The position numbers were made by a program, and so were the translations under genes. From Emmonsiellopsis sp. PD_33 (lineage: Eukaryota; Ascomycota; Eurotiomycetes; Onygenales; Ajellomycetaceae): a DNA stretch of 64,000 bases. Below are positions 49,161 to 59,882 of this stretch, piece after piece. The first letter of the stretch is position 1. Every line of letters begins with the position of its first letter. The stretch covers positions 124,001 through 188,000 of the forward strand of contig JANTQF010000025.1 in the NCBI GenBank assembly GCA_032988165.1, read 5' to 3'. A model generated the notes under the pieces. That model made no database searches. It was not told where the DNA came from and saw nothing but the letters and a program-made list of their open reading frames with translations.

Positions 49161-50216
49161 TTATAGTTTTTGCTCGATTTCATCTAAATTCGATACCTGG
49201 TTCAGCACCCACTGCTTCTTTTCCTCGCTCGAGTATTTGGGGTATGGTCTTCGGCAGTCCGCGCTTGTTTCAGGATAACCGAGCTTTTTCGCAACAACCC
49301 ATTTCGTGCCATTTATTCCACCCTTGGCAAACCCCCATTCCGCAACCGCAAGTTTCTTCTGGAGAACTTGGGCTTCTTCTAGCTTTCCAGATTGATAGAG
49401 ATTGTATAACTCAACGCACGTCTATTGAAATTTACTGTCAGATCTTGCAAATAGATGCCATCGAAGACAGACTAACGGTTGCTTACCTTGGGGAATAAGT
49501 TTGCAACACCAGTGATACACCCAGTTCCGCCAATAGACAATGCGGGGATAAGCCAGTCACTCTGGCCAGCTAGAGCTGAAAATTCAGAAGTGCTGAAAGC
49601 AGCAGCGACTCTTGCGACTTTTGCGATACCACCGCAAGTGAGCTTCACCCCAACTATATTTTTGTGACGTCCTAGAATATCCAACGCTTCCGAATTGACA
49701 TCGAGCCCTGCTGTGACGCCTGGGAAATTATAGATGATAATTGGTATCGGGCTAGCATCGGCGAGCTCCTCGAAAAATCCGATTATGGCATCTTGGTCCA
49801 TGGCAAAGTGGAAAAAGCTGGGTACAAGGACGAGAGCAGCATTCGCCCCGGCTTCCTTTGCCTGGATGGTTTGATGGATTACATCCCGTGTGCAACCAGC
49901 GCCGCAGCCTAGGACGATTGGAAGATCAGCGCGACCGAGTTGTTGTGCAATTTTTCGTGCGCTGCGGACGAGGTCTGTCTTCTCGTTCAACGTCAAAGAT
50001 GCAGCTTCGCCGTTTGTGCCCGCAATTACAACTGAGAGGACAGTTAGTGGGAAACATGGCTAATACAGTTGGGATCTGGTAATACTAACCTCCATGGAGA
50101 CCAGATGAAATCAGGAATTCGAAGTGTTTATTTTGCACGTCCCAGTCTATTTCTTGCCGGGAATCATCACTGAAGAATGTGAGTGACGGCACATGGATGC
50201 CACCTGGGAAAGACAT
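49161..50216 (-). CDS. Dihydrodipicolinate synthase / N-acetylneuraminate lyase family aldolase
   Basis: This is a class I (Schiff-base) aldolase of the DHDPS/NAL TIM-barrel family. I read three exons, 50216-50090, 50031-49487 and 49421-49161, giving 310 aa, the normal length. Motifs: the substrate carboxylate loop VVIAGTNGEAASLTLNEK, the catalytic Tyr in IIIYNFPGVTAG and the Schiff-base Lys in IVGVKLTCGG, then GQSDWLIPALSIGGTGCITG. The start MSFPGGIHVPSLTFFSDDSR is supported by the pyruvate-handling beta strand. Fungal members act in sugar-acid or hydroxyproline catabolism (2-keto-3-deoxy acid or 4-hydroxy-2-oxoglutarate aldolases). Fungi make lysine by the alpha-aminoadipate route, so a lysine-biosynthesis role is unlikely. 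The exact substrate cannot be told. Confidence 0.92.
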
Positions 50217-51245
50217 TGTCGACAGGAGGAGTGTTCGCACTGGGCCACGGACTGGAAATGGCTAAGGGGAATGGATTGAATAAGGGAATGGTCACAAAGA
50301 GGAAATAAAATAGTCGTGATCAAATATCATCATCGAAACCTGAAGAGTGCTGATGACATCTCTCTTTTGGCCACTGATGCTGTTCCCCCATTGAAACCTC
50401 CGGTAACCGGCAATTGGAGCCCTGGAAGCATCCAACGTCGGCCTTGGCGCGGTCTGATTGGTGCTAGCTGTTTAGCGTAGCCGACGGCCGCGCTAAATCC
50501 GCTTAGCGTAGCCGATATGCAGCCCGGCTTGGAATGGCTTAGCCGACGCTGGCCCGATCGCCTTCCCCCAGCTTCCCCTCCATACAGTGGGAGATTGGTC
50601 TGGAGAATCCAGCCAGTTCCCCATACTCCATAGGTTCGGATCTGTGGGGAGTTCAGAAACAATTAGCGAACCCCACTTGAAAAAGCTCGTCTACCCGTCT
50701 CTCGGGATTCACCAGCAAGCATACTGTGGGAAGGTTGAAGATCTCTCATATTGCTACACTAGTGAGGAATCTATCTACCATGTGATCACATAAGTGCACT
50801 ATGCTCAATCAGGAGGCTGGAGGTGTACAGCCAACACCCCCCCTCAGGCAGAGCTACATACATAGATCTCATAAAAAAACACTGAAAAACAACAAAACAT
50901 CACCAGACAGTGGAAAAAACCTAGATATATGACCAGACTTGTTACTTTCTATCATTCCCCACTAGAGTCCCTAGCAAATTAATGAAGCATGTAAATGCAA
51001 CTATACTTAGAGGCTTCATCAGACTGTTCACAGCCATTTCAGTCATTAGAATATATTCTAGCAAGATAACATCATTTTTCAACTAAGATTATAAATAGTA
51101 GAATTGCATGTTTATATGCTTGCTGCAGGCCATAATCACAGCAACTTAAGCAAGATTAATAGCATTCTTGTTGTTCACATGGATCTATATAGGAGATGTA
51201 GTTATAAATCCAAGCTCTTACATGAGATTTTAGATTTATATTGCC
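50217..51245. other. Aldolase upstream region and transition to AT-rich DNA
   Basis: Composition changes sharply at about 50840, from balanced, CpG-containing DNA to AT-rich, CpG-poor DNA that continues to the window end. Apart from the promoter elements at 50472-50515 I see no gene or domain. Confidence 0.5.
50472..50515. promoter_or_regulatory. Repeated and palindromic TTAGCG elements upstream of the aldolase gene
   Basis: TTAGCGTAGCCGA occurs twice, at 50472-50484 and 50503-50515. Between them CGCTAA (50491-50496) and TTAGCG (50503-50508) form a perfect inverted repeat. A related TTAGCCGACGC follows at about 50539. The block lies 256-300 bp upstream of the aldolase start codon and is a plausible regulator binding site. 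Confidence 0.5.
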
Positions 51246-51405
51246 TAGTGTTGTAAACCTGACCTGCTAACCCACTGGGTTTCAAACCTGAAAAAAAAAA
51301 AAGCCTCACTTGGGCAGGTTTAGTAACTGCTAATTTTTTTTTTCTTATATTGGGTTTTTAGACCACAACCCAATTAATTTTTTCAAACCCAGCAGGTTGG
51401 AAAAA
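51246..51405. repeat. Candidate hAT terminal region with internal imperfect inverted repeat
   Basis: TAGTGTTGTAAACCTGACC at 51246 resembles the CAGTGTTGTAAA-type ends of some hAT elements, with a C-to-T change at the first base. A hairpin-capable segment follows: ACCTGCT...GGGTTT at about 51263-51290 pairs with AAACCCAGCAGGTT at about 51386-51400. It lies about 640 bp beyond the hAT transposase stop codon. I could not find the matching right end. Confidence 0.4.
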
Positions 51406-51889
51406 TAAAGTTATGTATACATAATATTTGCCCCAGAATTTCATTAAGTTAAGTTAATATAGTACTATCATGTATAGCAAATGAACTTTAGTTGCATCCA
51501 TCATATTGATATTTTTCACTGTAGTGCCAGAAAGATTATTATTGCCAAGTGTCAAAAGACAAATAAAATGTTATTTATTATAAATAGCCCAAAAGATATT
51601 AGAAGAGAAAAATACTATCTAAAATAATTAAAAAAACTACAATCTAAAGTTTACTACTCTTCTAAATAATCTTATAAGTAATCTAATGTGAAATGAAATC
51701 CTTAAGTTCCACTCTTCAGGATGTCCACTGTGAATGACATGACAAATCAAACTGTAATGGGGTAGATTGATGGAGATGACTGTTGTTGATCACTACCTAA
51801 AGGATAGACTGTCAAGTTAGTATTACATTGTATAATACTATATAAGGATGATGAAGCTTTTCTATGAGAACAACAGTTAATAAAGTATT

Positions 51890-54594
51890 TCATCTTAGCA
51901 TTATATCCTCCTCATTCTGACTCTGAATCTCAATCATAACTTCATCTAAATCATTAAAGTCTGATATGTAATTATCTGAGAGTTTATTATCTTCCTTCTC
52001 ATCCTCATCAGATAGCCTATCCTTCCCCATATATATCCTATCACCTATATATGTACCAGTTGGTGGGATGAACATCTTCTGCATTTAGCACTAGTTACTC
52101 ATATAATGCAGTATGATGGCTTAAATAGTTGATGATTATAGGCAATTTTGAAGGTACATATAGATCTGATGGGAAATTGAGAATATATATTCCAGCTTTA
52201 TTATGTTACTCTGCACAGCCAGGATGTTGTGTATAATATAGGTAAGAATGGGATACTATACTTATCTCTATTTCTAGTAGTTAAGTAGTAATATGTTCTT
52301 CACCAACTCTAAATAATGAGTTACAACTTAAGTTCAATACAATCAGAAGGAGAAAAACCTACCTTTATTGAGGTATTACTCAATCTCTTGTAGTAAGGTT
52401 ATAGGTAGAGGATGACTTCAACCAGACAATTTATATTTATATTTGCAGTGTTGATTCATATTATTTAAAACCTTCTCCAAGGTAGTCTGCTCATGCTTAT
52501 ACTTCCAAACATTCCTATGAACTTAAGGTAATGAACTCACTATTAATTCCTATATCAGTTCATCCTTATACAGTTAATACATCTTTATAAAGACACTTAG
52601 ATATTCCTTATATCAGTTCACATCATCATCCAACCAGACACTATTGCAGAACTCCAATGGTTTGAGGCCTGGATAAAGGCATATTACTATGGCATAGAGA
52701 TAGCCATGATTTTCATTGGTCTTTAAGTAGTACTAGTATAACTTGGTGGTTGCATCCTAAATATCCTTTTGAAGCTAGTCATATCAAGCACAGTGCTTTC
52801 TAGAGAGAGTATGTTTGATGGATCTAAGGAGGTTAAAAAGATGATTATACATGCAAAATATATGAGAAAGTAAGGACTTCTTTTCCTGAGACAGGCTATT
52901 TATCAGACTTTGAAATACTGAATAGATATCTATAAGATAAGTAATTTACTTTCACTTAGCTGCTGAGAAAGAGAGAGAATAATCTATAAAATTATAATGG
53001 AGAATAAAATAGTCTATAGCCTTTTAAAGCTTCAGCAACTGTTTCAACAGCAGGTATGTTGAGTTCCATTGTATAGGGCAATTAGTTTACACTGTGAGTG
53101 CTATTATGTGGGAGAACTCAAGTTGACATTTCTTAAAATAAGAGACTTGTTATGAGGAGTAGCAGACAAATTGAGTAAACTAGCAGGCCTTAATGAAAAT
53201 AAAACAGTCAGAAAGATCATTAGGTTCTAATGTAAAATATTTTATACCTTTTGCAAAGTACTACTAATATTCTCATCTAAAAGATTATCATTTAGGGCAG
53301 GATTTAGTTCCTCCTGGGCATTTATGTCAATCTATTAGAAGATGGCACCTAAACATAGTTAAAATATGTGTGCCAGATAAGAGACATGCTGATTTATCCC
53401 TAACTTCTATAACTCTGAATCTGTGAACTGTGAGGTTAACTGATTTATTTGTATTGCCTGGAAGAGTATCTAGGTGAGTGTGCTATTATTACCTATATTA
53501 TTAGTTGTATTGGCTAAGATCTGACCTCAAAGATAGTATTTATTAGCACATTTTAAGATAAGATTTATCAGCTCCTGACCTATATATAACCCATGAACAT
53601 GCTCAAAATCAAGTAGAACATTCATGAGTTATCAATTCTCAGAGATAAAATGATTAAGTATCCTCATGAAGGAGAGATTTCTATAGGGTGATATTCAGCA
53701 GTCAATACTGATTGAGATCTATGAGGTTGAAGATAATTTCTCCAGCTGGTCCATCATAATCTTCTGTGAGTTTGCAAGTAGATGAGTTATGACTGTCTGT
53801 TGAGTGAGAATCTTTAAGAAAGAATTGGATGCTACCATCTAAATCAGCTGTTTAAACTCTAGATAGTGAATAATATTAAATGAGGTTTAAGTGGTGATGA
53901 TCATCTTAGCTAGCTGAGCCAGAAGATTCTCCTTATTCAGAATTGAATAGATATTTACTTTCTAGCTAATAGTTAGTTGTAACTTTAATTGATTATAGGA
54001 AATGAGAAAACTTACATCCTTCCAGGCAAAGAACTCTATCATTTTGTATTTATACTAGAACTCACCTCACTTTCAGGTTCAAGTAGCACACTTCTCAAGA
54101 TGGCAACTGAGGGTCTTTATGCCATGGTTTTTCAGAGTTGAATTGGTTATAAGCTAGCCACAATGCACACACTGTGCCTTGAGGACCCCATCAGGATATA
54201 TTACTACCTCATTGAATTTCCTTCACATCTGGCTAGTTTGTCATGTGGAACCCCAGGCAGCCATCTTCTTAGTGAGCTTGAGATGAGTGGTTGGCCATTT
54301 CATTGCCTTCTATCATTAAAGGAAATTCAGATGGTTTTCCTGATTAAGGATAATACAGTGCTTGCTGTGATTCTCTCCAGTGACAACAACCAGGCCTGGG
54401 GGGTCTTGTTTTAAAGGGGATGATAGATTATTGGGTGGGGAGCTACTAACCACAACAGACTGATTAGAAGCTAACTGGGTAGTGTCACACTTTGGGGTTT
54501 CCTCTACTAATAATAGTAGGGTGGATTAGCCACTGATTGATTGATTATTAATGTCAGAGAAAAGAGACCCTGAGTATGTAGGGGATAAAGGCAT
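51890..54594 (-). pseudogene. Decayed hAT-family transposase
   Basis: On the minus strand an interrupted reading frame begins at an ATG at 54594. A BED-type zinc finger is visible near 54060-54180 (KAQCVHCG, then CHLEKC). The hAT catalytic region shows WNSTY near 53070, followed by LLSHIFCMYNHLFNLL and ATTKLYxYYLKT with YAIVICLYPGLKPLEF near 52640-52790. The C-terminal dimerisation block is recognisable near 52150-52230 (ILAVQSN, then IFSISHQIY). It ends in an acidic tail (SDEDEKEDNKLSDNY) before a stop near 51890. Many in-frame TAA/TAG/TGA codons sit where Gln, Arg or Trp are expected. At least one intron (52363-52309) is still readable. Non-functional, and typical of C-to-T mutated fungal DNA transposons. 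Confidence 0.8.
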
Positions 54595-55216
54595 CTTGTA
54601 GATGTAAATTGGGTTTGCACTGAGACAGACATAAGAATTAATAGGACTAGAGGATGTAGATAGATTTCAGTGAGATAAGAGAATCTAACTTTAATTGAAA
54701 TTAATAGATGAGTATTTTATGAGTACATCATAGTATTTAAAGTAGAATTTTTTCCTGACTTATTTTACTTATCAGGTTTTTCAAGAAAAAAAAAGGAGGA
54801 AAAAGTGGAAAATTAACATCTGAAGTATGAATAGGATAAAGTAGAACATATCATATTAATGTATATTAGATTACTTCTTTTAACAATGAAATGATTGAAG
54901 CCTCTACATTAAGGTAGTAACTTCATACAGTGCATAGAACATATCATCTTTGATTCCATTTAAACTAATTTCTGTGATCTAATCAAAGTGGAAATCAGAA
55001 AGGCAAGAAAATGCACATAACAAACTATAAAAATATATTACATTCTGAACTGCTATTCCACTGTTACTCCCTGTAGATCCTTGCACTAAAAACAAACCAA
55101 ACCATAAAACCAGATATTAAAAAAGTAAAGATAAATAGAATCAATCATCAATCTGATGATTTTCCCCCTGATGTAGCTATAATAAAAAGAAATAGATATC
55201 CAGCCAGCTACTGAAA

Positions 55217-58200
55217 TCAAACCATTAATACATGCATGCACCCACTCAATGCAACAAAGAAATCCTGGCACTGGCATCTAATTATAGCTCACTTTTTCAC
55301 TGCCAGTCTTTCTCCCTTGTGCATCTATGAATCATCAGGCTTGACTCTATATGTACCTTCCCTCATGCCTCCTCTCACTCCTCTCATCCCTCCTCTTGAT
55401 ACTCCTCACTTTATAGAAGAAGTGGATATAGCATTATCATTCATGAGAGCAGTGAGTAGAATGATTCCATTATTTTTAGCCATTTCTGCCTCAGAGGGTG
55501 CAGTGGTTTTATTAGTCTTTTGTTTCTTAGATGAATTCCTAGTCTACTTCTTTTTGACTACTGACTTTCTCTTTAGTAATGCTGACTTTGGAATTTCCTC
55601 TGATGTTTCAGTATAATATCTAAGGTGTTGGAGGATCTCCAGCTGCATCTATATCTTAGCTGGATTGAGATGTAATTTATTAATAATTAGTGAGTTATCC
55701 TTTCCCCCTTACTTCATTATCTACTCAATACAGTGAAAATTCAGCATATATTATTCTAGTTGCTCAGCTATATCCTCTAGTTCTGAATGTCATCCTGCAT
55801 TATACAGAATGATATCATATTTGAGGATGTTCTCTCATGCAGTGTTGAGCTCATCCTGATGGCAACTATATTAGTATATGATAGAAGCTAATCCCAACTT
55901 AAGTTGAATATAAATACTAGGTATATAGAAGTTAACTTACTTGTAATTTGAAGGTTAGGTTTTGATACCCCTTCATTGCTAATACAGCAGAGAAGCTGTG
56001 GCACAGAGTATTAATTAGTAGTTATTTCAACTACTGGTATTCAAAAAGAGCCCTAAAGATAGATGCCTTGCTGGTAAGAGCCTCCTTAGCATATAGACTT
56101 GTAAGCTACTGATACTTATTCAACTTATAGTTATAAGTAATCTGGGAATCACAGATCTGAACCCTCTAGTTGGTTGACAGACACAGCTCATTCTATAATA
56201 AATTAGCTGTTGTGAGACAATCAATGATTCTGAATGAGCATATACAAGTTTAGTCTCATTATTAAATAAGGCCATGCAATCTGAGAACAGCTCCACACCA
56301 TAATGCTTGCATAGATGAATGATTTAGTGCTAATAAATATATTAGAACTTTAATTGATATGTAATAGCTTCTGACCCATTAGTTCTACAATCTAGCTGAG
56401 TAATCTTTCTGATTGGTGCCTTCATCTGCAAGTTATTAGTGGTTGATAATTTAACTAAAGTTGAACCTAATAATCTACCTAATTCTTGAATGAAGAATTC
56501 AAAAATGCAGCCCCAGATTCCTCCACATACTTTTAGAGATGAAAAAGAAATGCAACTACATGATCATAAGAATCATCATCTTGATTATCAGCAAGAATCT
56601 TTGCAATCTCAGCTGGCCACTGAAACAAATAGTATTCCTTTAATGTGTTGCCTGACATTATAAAGTTTGAAATCACAAAAAACATAATTTATGGCAGGAT
56701 CTTTCTAAGTGGGTTGATAATAATATTATAGATCTTTACAATGATAGGCCACAAATAGACCTTCATGTCTTTTTGAAACACCTCTTAAATGTGCATAAAG
56801 GCCTCCTGGTATTATTTGTTGAAGAGTCTGATGAGGAATGCTGAGTACTAGTAGCTATATCTTACCCTATACTATTAGAATGTAGGATTCATATGTGGAT
56901 AGCTCTTCACATCTGAGCTCTGTGCAAAGTATGCTTCCTCCATTGCTAACTTCCCTTTCAGGATCTTGACATACAAATTGAAGTTATTGGGGAAAAAAAG
57001 GGGGTAAAGAGTGTCATTCAGAATGGGCAACTTGAAGGCCATAATTTACTGAATATTAAAGGTTGTCACCTTAGACACACAGTTTCCAAAGATGTATGTA
57101 AGAAATTGTGTATGTCCCTCTATGATGAGGGTTCAGAACTAACTTAAGTTAGATACAAAGAATCATATAAATTAAGAGAAGGAGTTAAACTTACCTGGTT
57201 CATCTTACTTTTAACAATTTTATCAGCCAGTGTAATGTTGAATGTCTTGCAGCCATATGATGAGGAAATATACTCTGTAAATGTAGCCTACATTATCTCA
57301 TTGTGCAACATAGTTGTCCATCTACCTGAATTGTTGATATTTGTCCTAAAGATTATCCCAATCCACTTTGAGAGTACATGTTCATTTGAAAGAAGTTTCA
57401 CATGTTCAAGTAGAGCCTTAACATCTAATCTCAGTGTAATAGTGTGAAAAGAGTCACCATCATTGTTTGAGTAATACACTTTATATTTATTAGCATGGAG
57501 GCTATTCAGAGCATTATAATTACTATACAAGAGGTCCACATCATAGAATTCATAATATCAGAAGTAATTCTAAAAGTATGATTATCAGTATTTAGCTAAA
57601 GTTTAATTAGTAAGAAGAGCATATATATCTTATTAATAATTTCCTCCTTACTTTCCTTATTAGATTTAATCTCAGCATTTAAGTTCAGCAGGACCTGATG
57701 TTGATGTTGTTCTGCCTCTAGAATGAGTAATTATTTAGTGATATCAGTGAGGATATTAAAATAGACTATCTACTTCATTTTATAAGTAAGTATATTCTTG
57801 ATTTAAGTTATAGTATGAACAGCTACCTCTCCTAGGTGAGACTTGATGAACTTCTAGATGTAGTGATTAAAAATACTCTGAGGTAGGAATGCTTTTAGAT
57901 GGGTATTTACACTGCATCTATTAATTTCTTTGATCTTAAATGACTCTCTCAGACACTGCAGGTGATCATCCTGCATATTATAATTTTGCATGGAGTCAGG
58001 CCAGGTGAGGTTCAGGCCTCTGATATTAATAATTGTGATACTCATCAGAGCATTATGCAAGAATATATCATTATCTCTCAATTTAATAGGGTTAGTATTA
58101 ATGCCATTCTGAGCCCTCTTAGAATGTACTTCATTGGTCTGGTTTTCTGTTACATCATTACTCTGATTGATTGGAGTTTTATTATCTCTAGTTGGTTTAT

Positions 58201-58263
58201 CACTTTCAACCTTGTGGCTCCTATTAGAGTGATCATCTGGTGGAGGATCACTAAGGAGAGAGC
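55217..58263 (-). pseudogene. Decayed multi-exon gene of unknown family, split by a Gypsy element
   Basis: On the minus strand, long protein-like segments are broken only by stop codons at likely Gln/Arg/Trp positions. Readable parts in order: PDDHSNRSHKVESDKP and DNDIFLHNALMSITIINIRG (58260-57860), then YNALNSLHANKYKV, KWIGIIFRTNINNSGRWTTM and YGCKTFNITLADKIVKSK (57540-57195). Next come LPILNDTLYPLFFPNNFNLY, FQWPAEIAKILADNQDDD (57138-56500), and finally a basic, RGG-like end (KSALLKRKSVVKKK, GVSRGGMRGVRGGM) to a TGA at 55217. Introns at 57194-57139 and 55940-55866 have good GT-AG ends. The upstream exon lies beyond the Gypsy insertion, at 63980 and on. I do not recognise the family; it may be a second transposon protein. 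Confidence 0.5.
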
Positions 58264-58280
58264 TATGCTCAGATATTAGA

Positions 58281-58285
58281 ATGGG
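58281..58285. repeat. Left target-site duplication (ATGGG) of the Gypsy element
   Basis: ATGGG sits directly before the 5' LTR and is repeated at 63883-63887 directly after the 3' LTR, as expected for a 5-bp Gypsy integration footprint. Confidence 0.9.
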
Positions 58286-58538
58286 TGTGAAGGGCTATGC
58301 CCTTATACTCTATATCCATAGCTTGCCCAAACTTTGCCCAATCTCCAACCACCTGATTAGACACCTCCAACCAGGCCTTCACATGAATGTTTATCCACTC
58401 TGACCTCATGTAAACCTCTTCTCTTATATCACATAATCTCACAATTCCTTTTCCTTTTTCCTTTCTTTCTCTAGCAATTACAATCTTGATTCTAGCATAT
58501 AGCTCACACAATCCACTTATCAGAGTGCACCCATTACA
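58286..58538 (+). repeat. 5' LTR of the Gypsy element
   Basis: 253 bp, TG...CA. Compared by eye with the 3' LTR it shows no gaps and about 24 substitutions, all transitions. Confidence 0.95.
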
Positions 58539-58590
58539 TTTTGTAATTACTCACTTGATCTCTTCTCAGAGATCCTCATTATATTTACCT

Positions 58591-58654
58591 TCCAAATGTG
58601 ACTCACACATATAGTAGATTCCTCCAAATGTGATTCACACATATAGTAAACTCT
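58591..58654. repeat. 32-bp tandem duplication in the Gypsy leader
   Basis: Two adjacent copies starting TCCAAATGTG (58591-58622 and 58623-58654) differ only by transitions. They lie between the 5' LTR and gag. Confidence 0.85.
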
Positions 58655-58835
58655 TCTGAAATCTGAAATACAACTCACTCAGCTCAGCTCCATCAGACAA
58701 CATGTCAGCAAAAGGCCCCAAAGCCCTGACAGTCCATATCAATATCTCATAAGATTTTCCTTCAAACTTTCCAAATCCTTCAAACTTCCTGAATTCTCTA
58801 AACTCTCTGAATCCAAACAATCTTTTGAATCCATC

Positions 58836-59882
58836 ATGAACATGGACTCTCCACATAAAGACAGCATCCCTTCTCAGGGCTCTGATGCTGAATTTCAAAA
58901 CTTCATTCAGTAGCTCACAAACAAGATCAACCTCATCATCAAATAAAATCACACATCCACACCAACCTCAGTTTCTGCTCCAACCCCCACTCACCTGATC
59001 ACTCCTTTCAATGACTTTCCAAAACACCCAAAGAAGAGACTCACCACCCTCAAGAAATTCACAGGCAAATAAGTCTCCAAATATCCTGCCTGGCACCTCA
59101 GTGCAGAGGTCAAAATCACTTTGAACAGCCTTGCAATCAGATCTCTTACTGACCAGGCCTGATACATCTACACTCAACTCTCTGGCACCACCATCACCCA
59201 ATTCCACTCTTAGATGAAGGCCAATACCAAGCTTATTCCTATAATCCCCAACATCATCCTCAATCAGCTCAACATCCTTTTCTCTGACCCTTCAATGACT
59301 CAGAAGGCTCTGACCTGACTGCACAGTGTTCATCAGAAGACTAATCCACTTACCATCTTTCTCCCAAGATTCAATCAGAAGATCCTAGAAGTCAGCAGCC
59401 AGTTGTAAGATGACACTATCAAGAAAGTCCTACTCAAGAAGGTCATCAAGTTTGAGCTCTTATAGCAGATCATCACCTCCATCAAACCTCCCACATACCT
59501 TAAATATTGCACAAAGCTCCACAGTATAGAGAACAACCTGTCTAAGGTCAAGGCCATTCAGGGCTAAATCCATGGTAACATTTCTATTACTCCTGGAGCA
59601 GCCTTCCCCAGAGTAACTCAGCCCTATAATCCAAACATCATGAACTGGGAGCCAACAGCTCACATGAATGGTTTCCATATCCCTAATATGACTGCTACCA
59701 CTGTCACTAACTACCACACCCAAGGTATTTACATTAATTGTGACAAACCTGGGTACAGAGCCACTAACTGCCACAGCACCTATATTCCCCCAAAATCACC
59801 TGTACAATCTGCAAATGTGCAGACTAAGCCCAAGGAAGAGGAGGACTTTGAAGATGCCAAATCAGACTTGGGAAAAGACTAG
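58836..59882 (+). pseudogene. Gypsy gag remnant with a mutated zinc knuckle
   Basis: One frame stays coherent from an ATG at 58836 (MNMDSPHKDSIPSQGSDAEF) to a TAG at 59880, about 348 codons with internal stops at likely Gln/Trp positions. A capsid-like region is recognisable (SLTDQAxYIYTQLSG). The CCHC knuckle near 59740 reads YINCDKPGYRATNCH: the first Cys and the His are both Tyr, each explained by one transition (TGC to TAC, CAC to TAC). The tail is Lys/Glu/Asp-rich. Confidence 0.8.

Noticed and set aside
54163..54414. 83-codon plus-strand ORF with an ATG
   Set aside because: It is the antisense of the hAT BED-finger region, which has clear family motifs on the minus strand.
55236..55616. 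126-codon hydrophobic plus-strand ORF
   Set aside because: Antisense of the basic C-terminal part of the decayed minus-strand gene; hydrophobicity comes from reading Lys/Arg codons backwards.
58539..58560. Possible tRNA primer-binding site of the Gypsy element
   Set aside because: The sequence after the LTR (TTTTGTAATTAC) lacks the TGG start of tRNA-primed sites; self-priming cannot be judged by eye.
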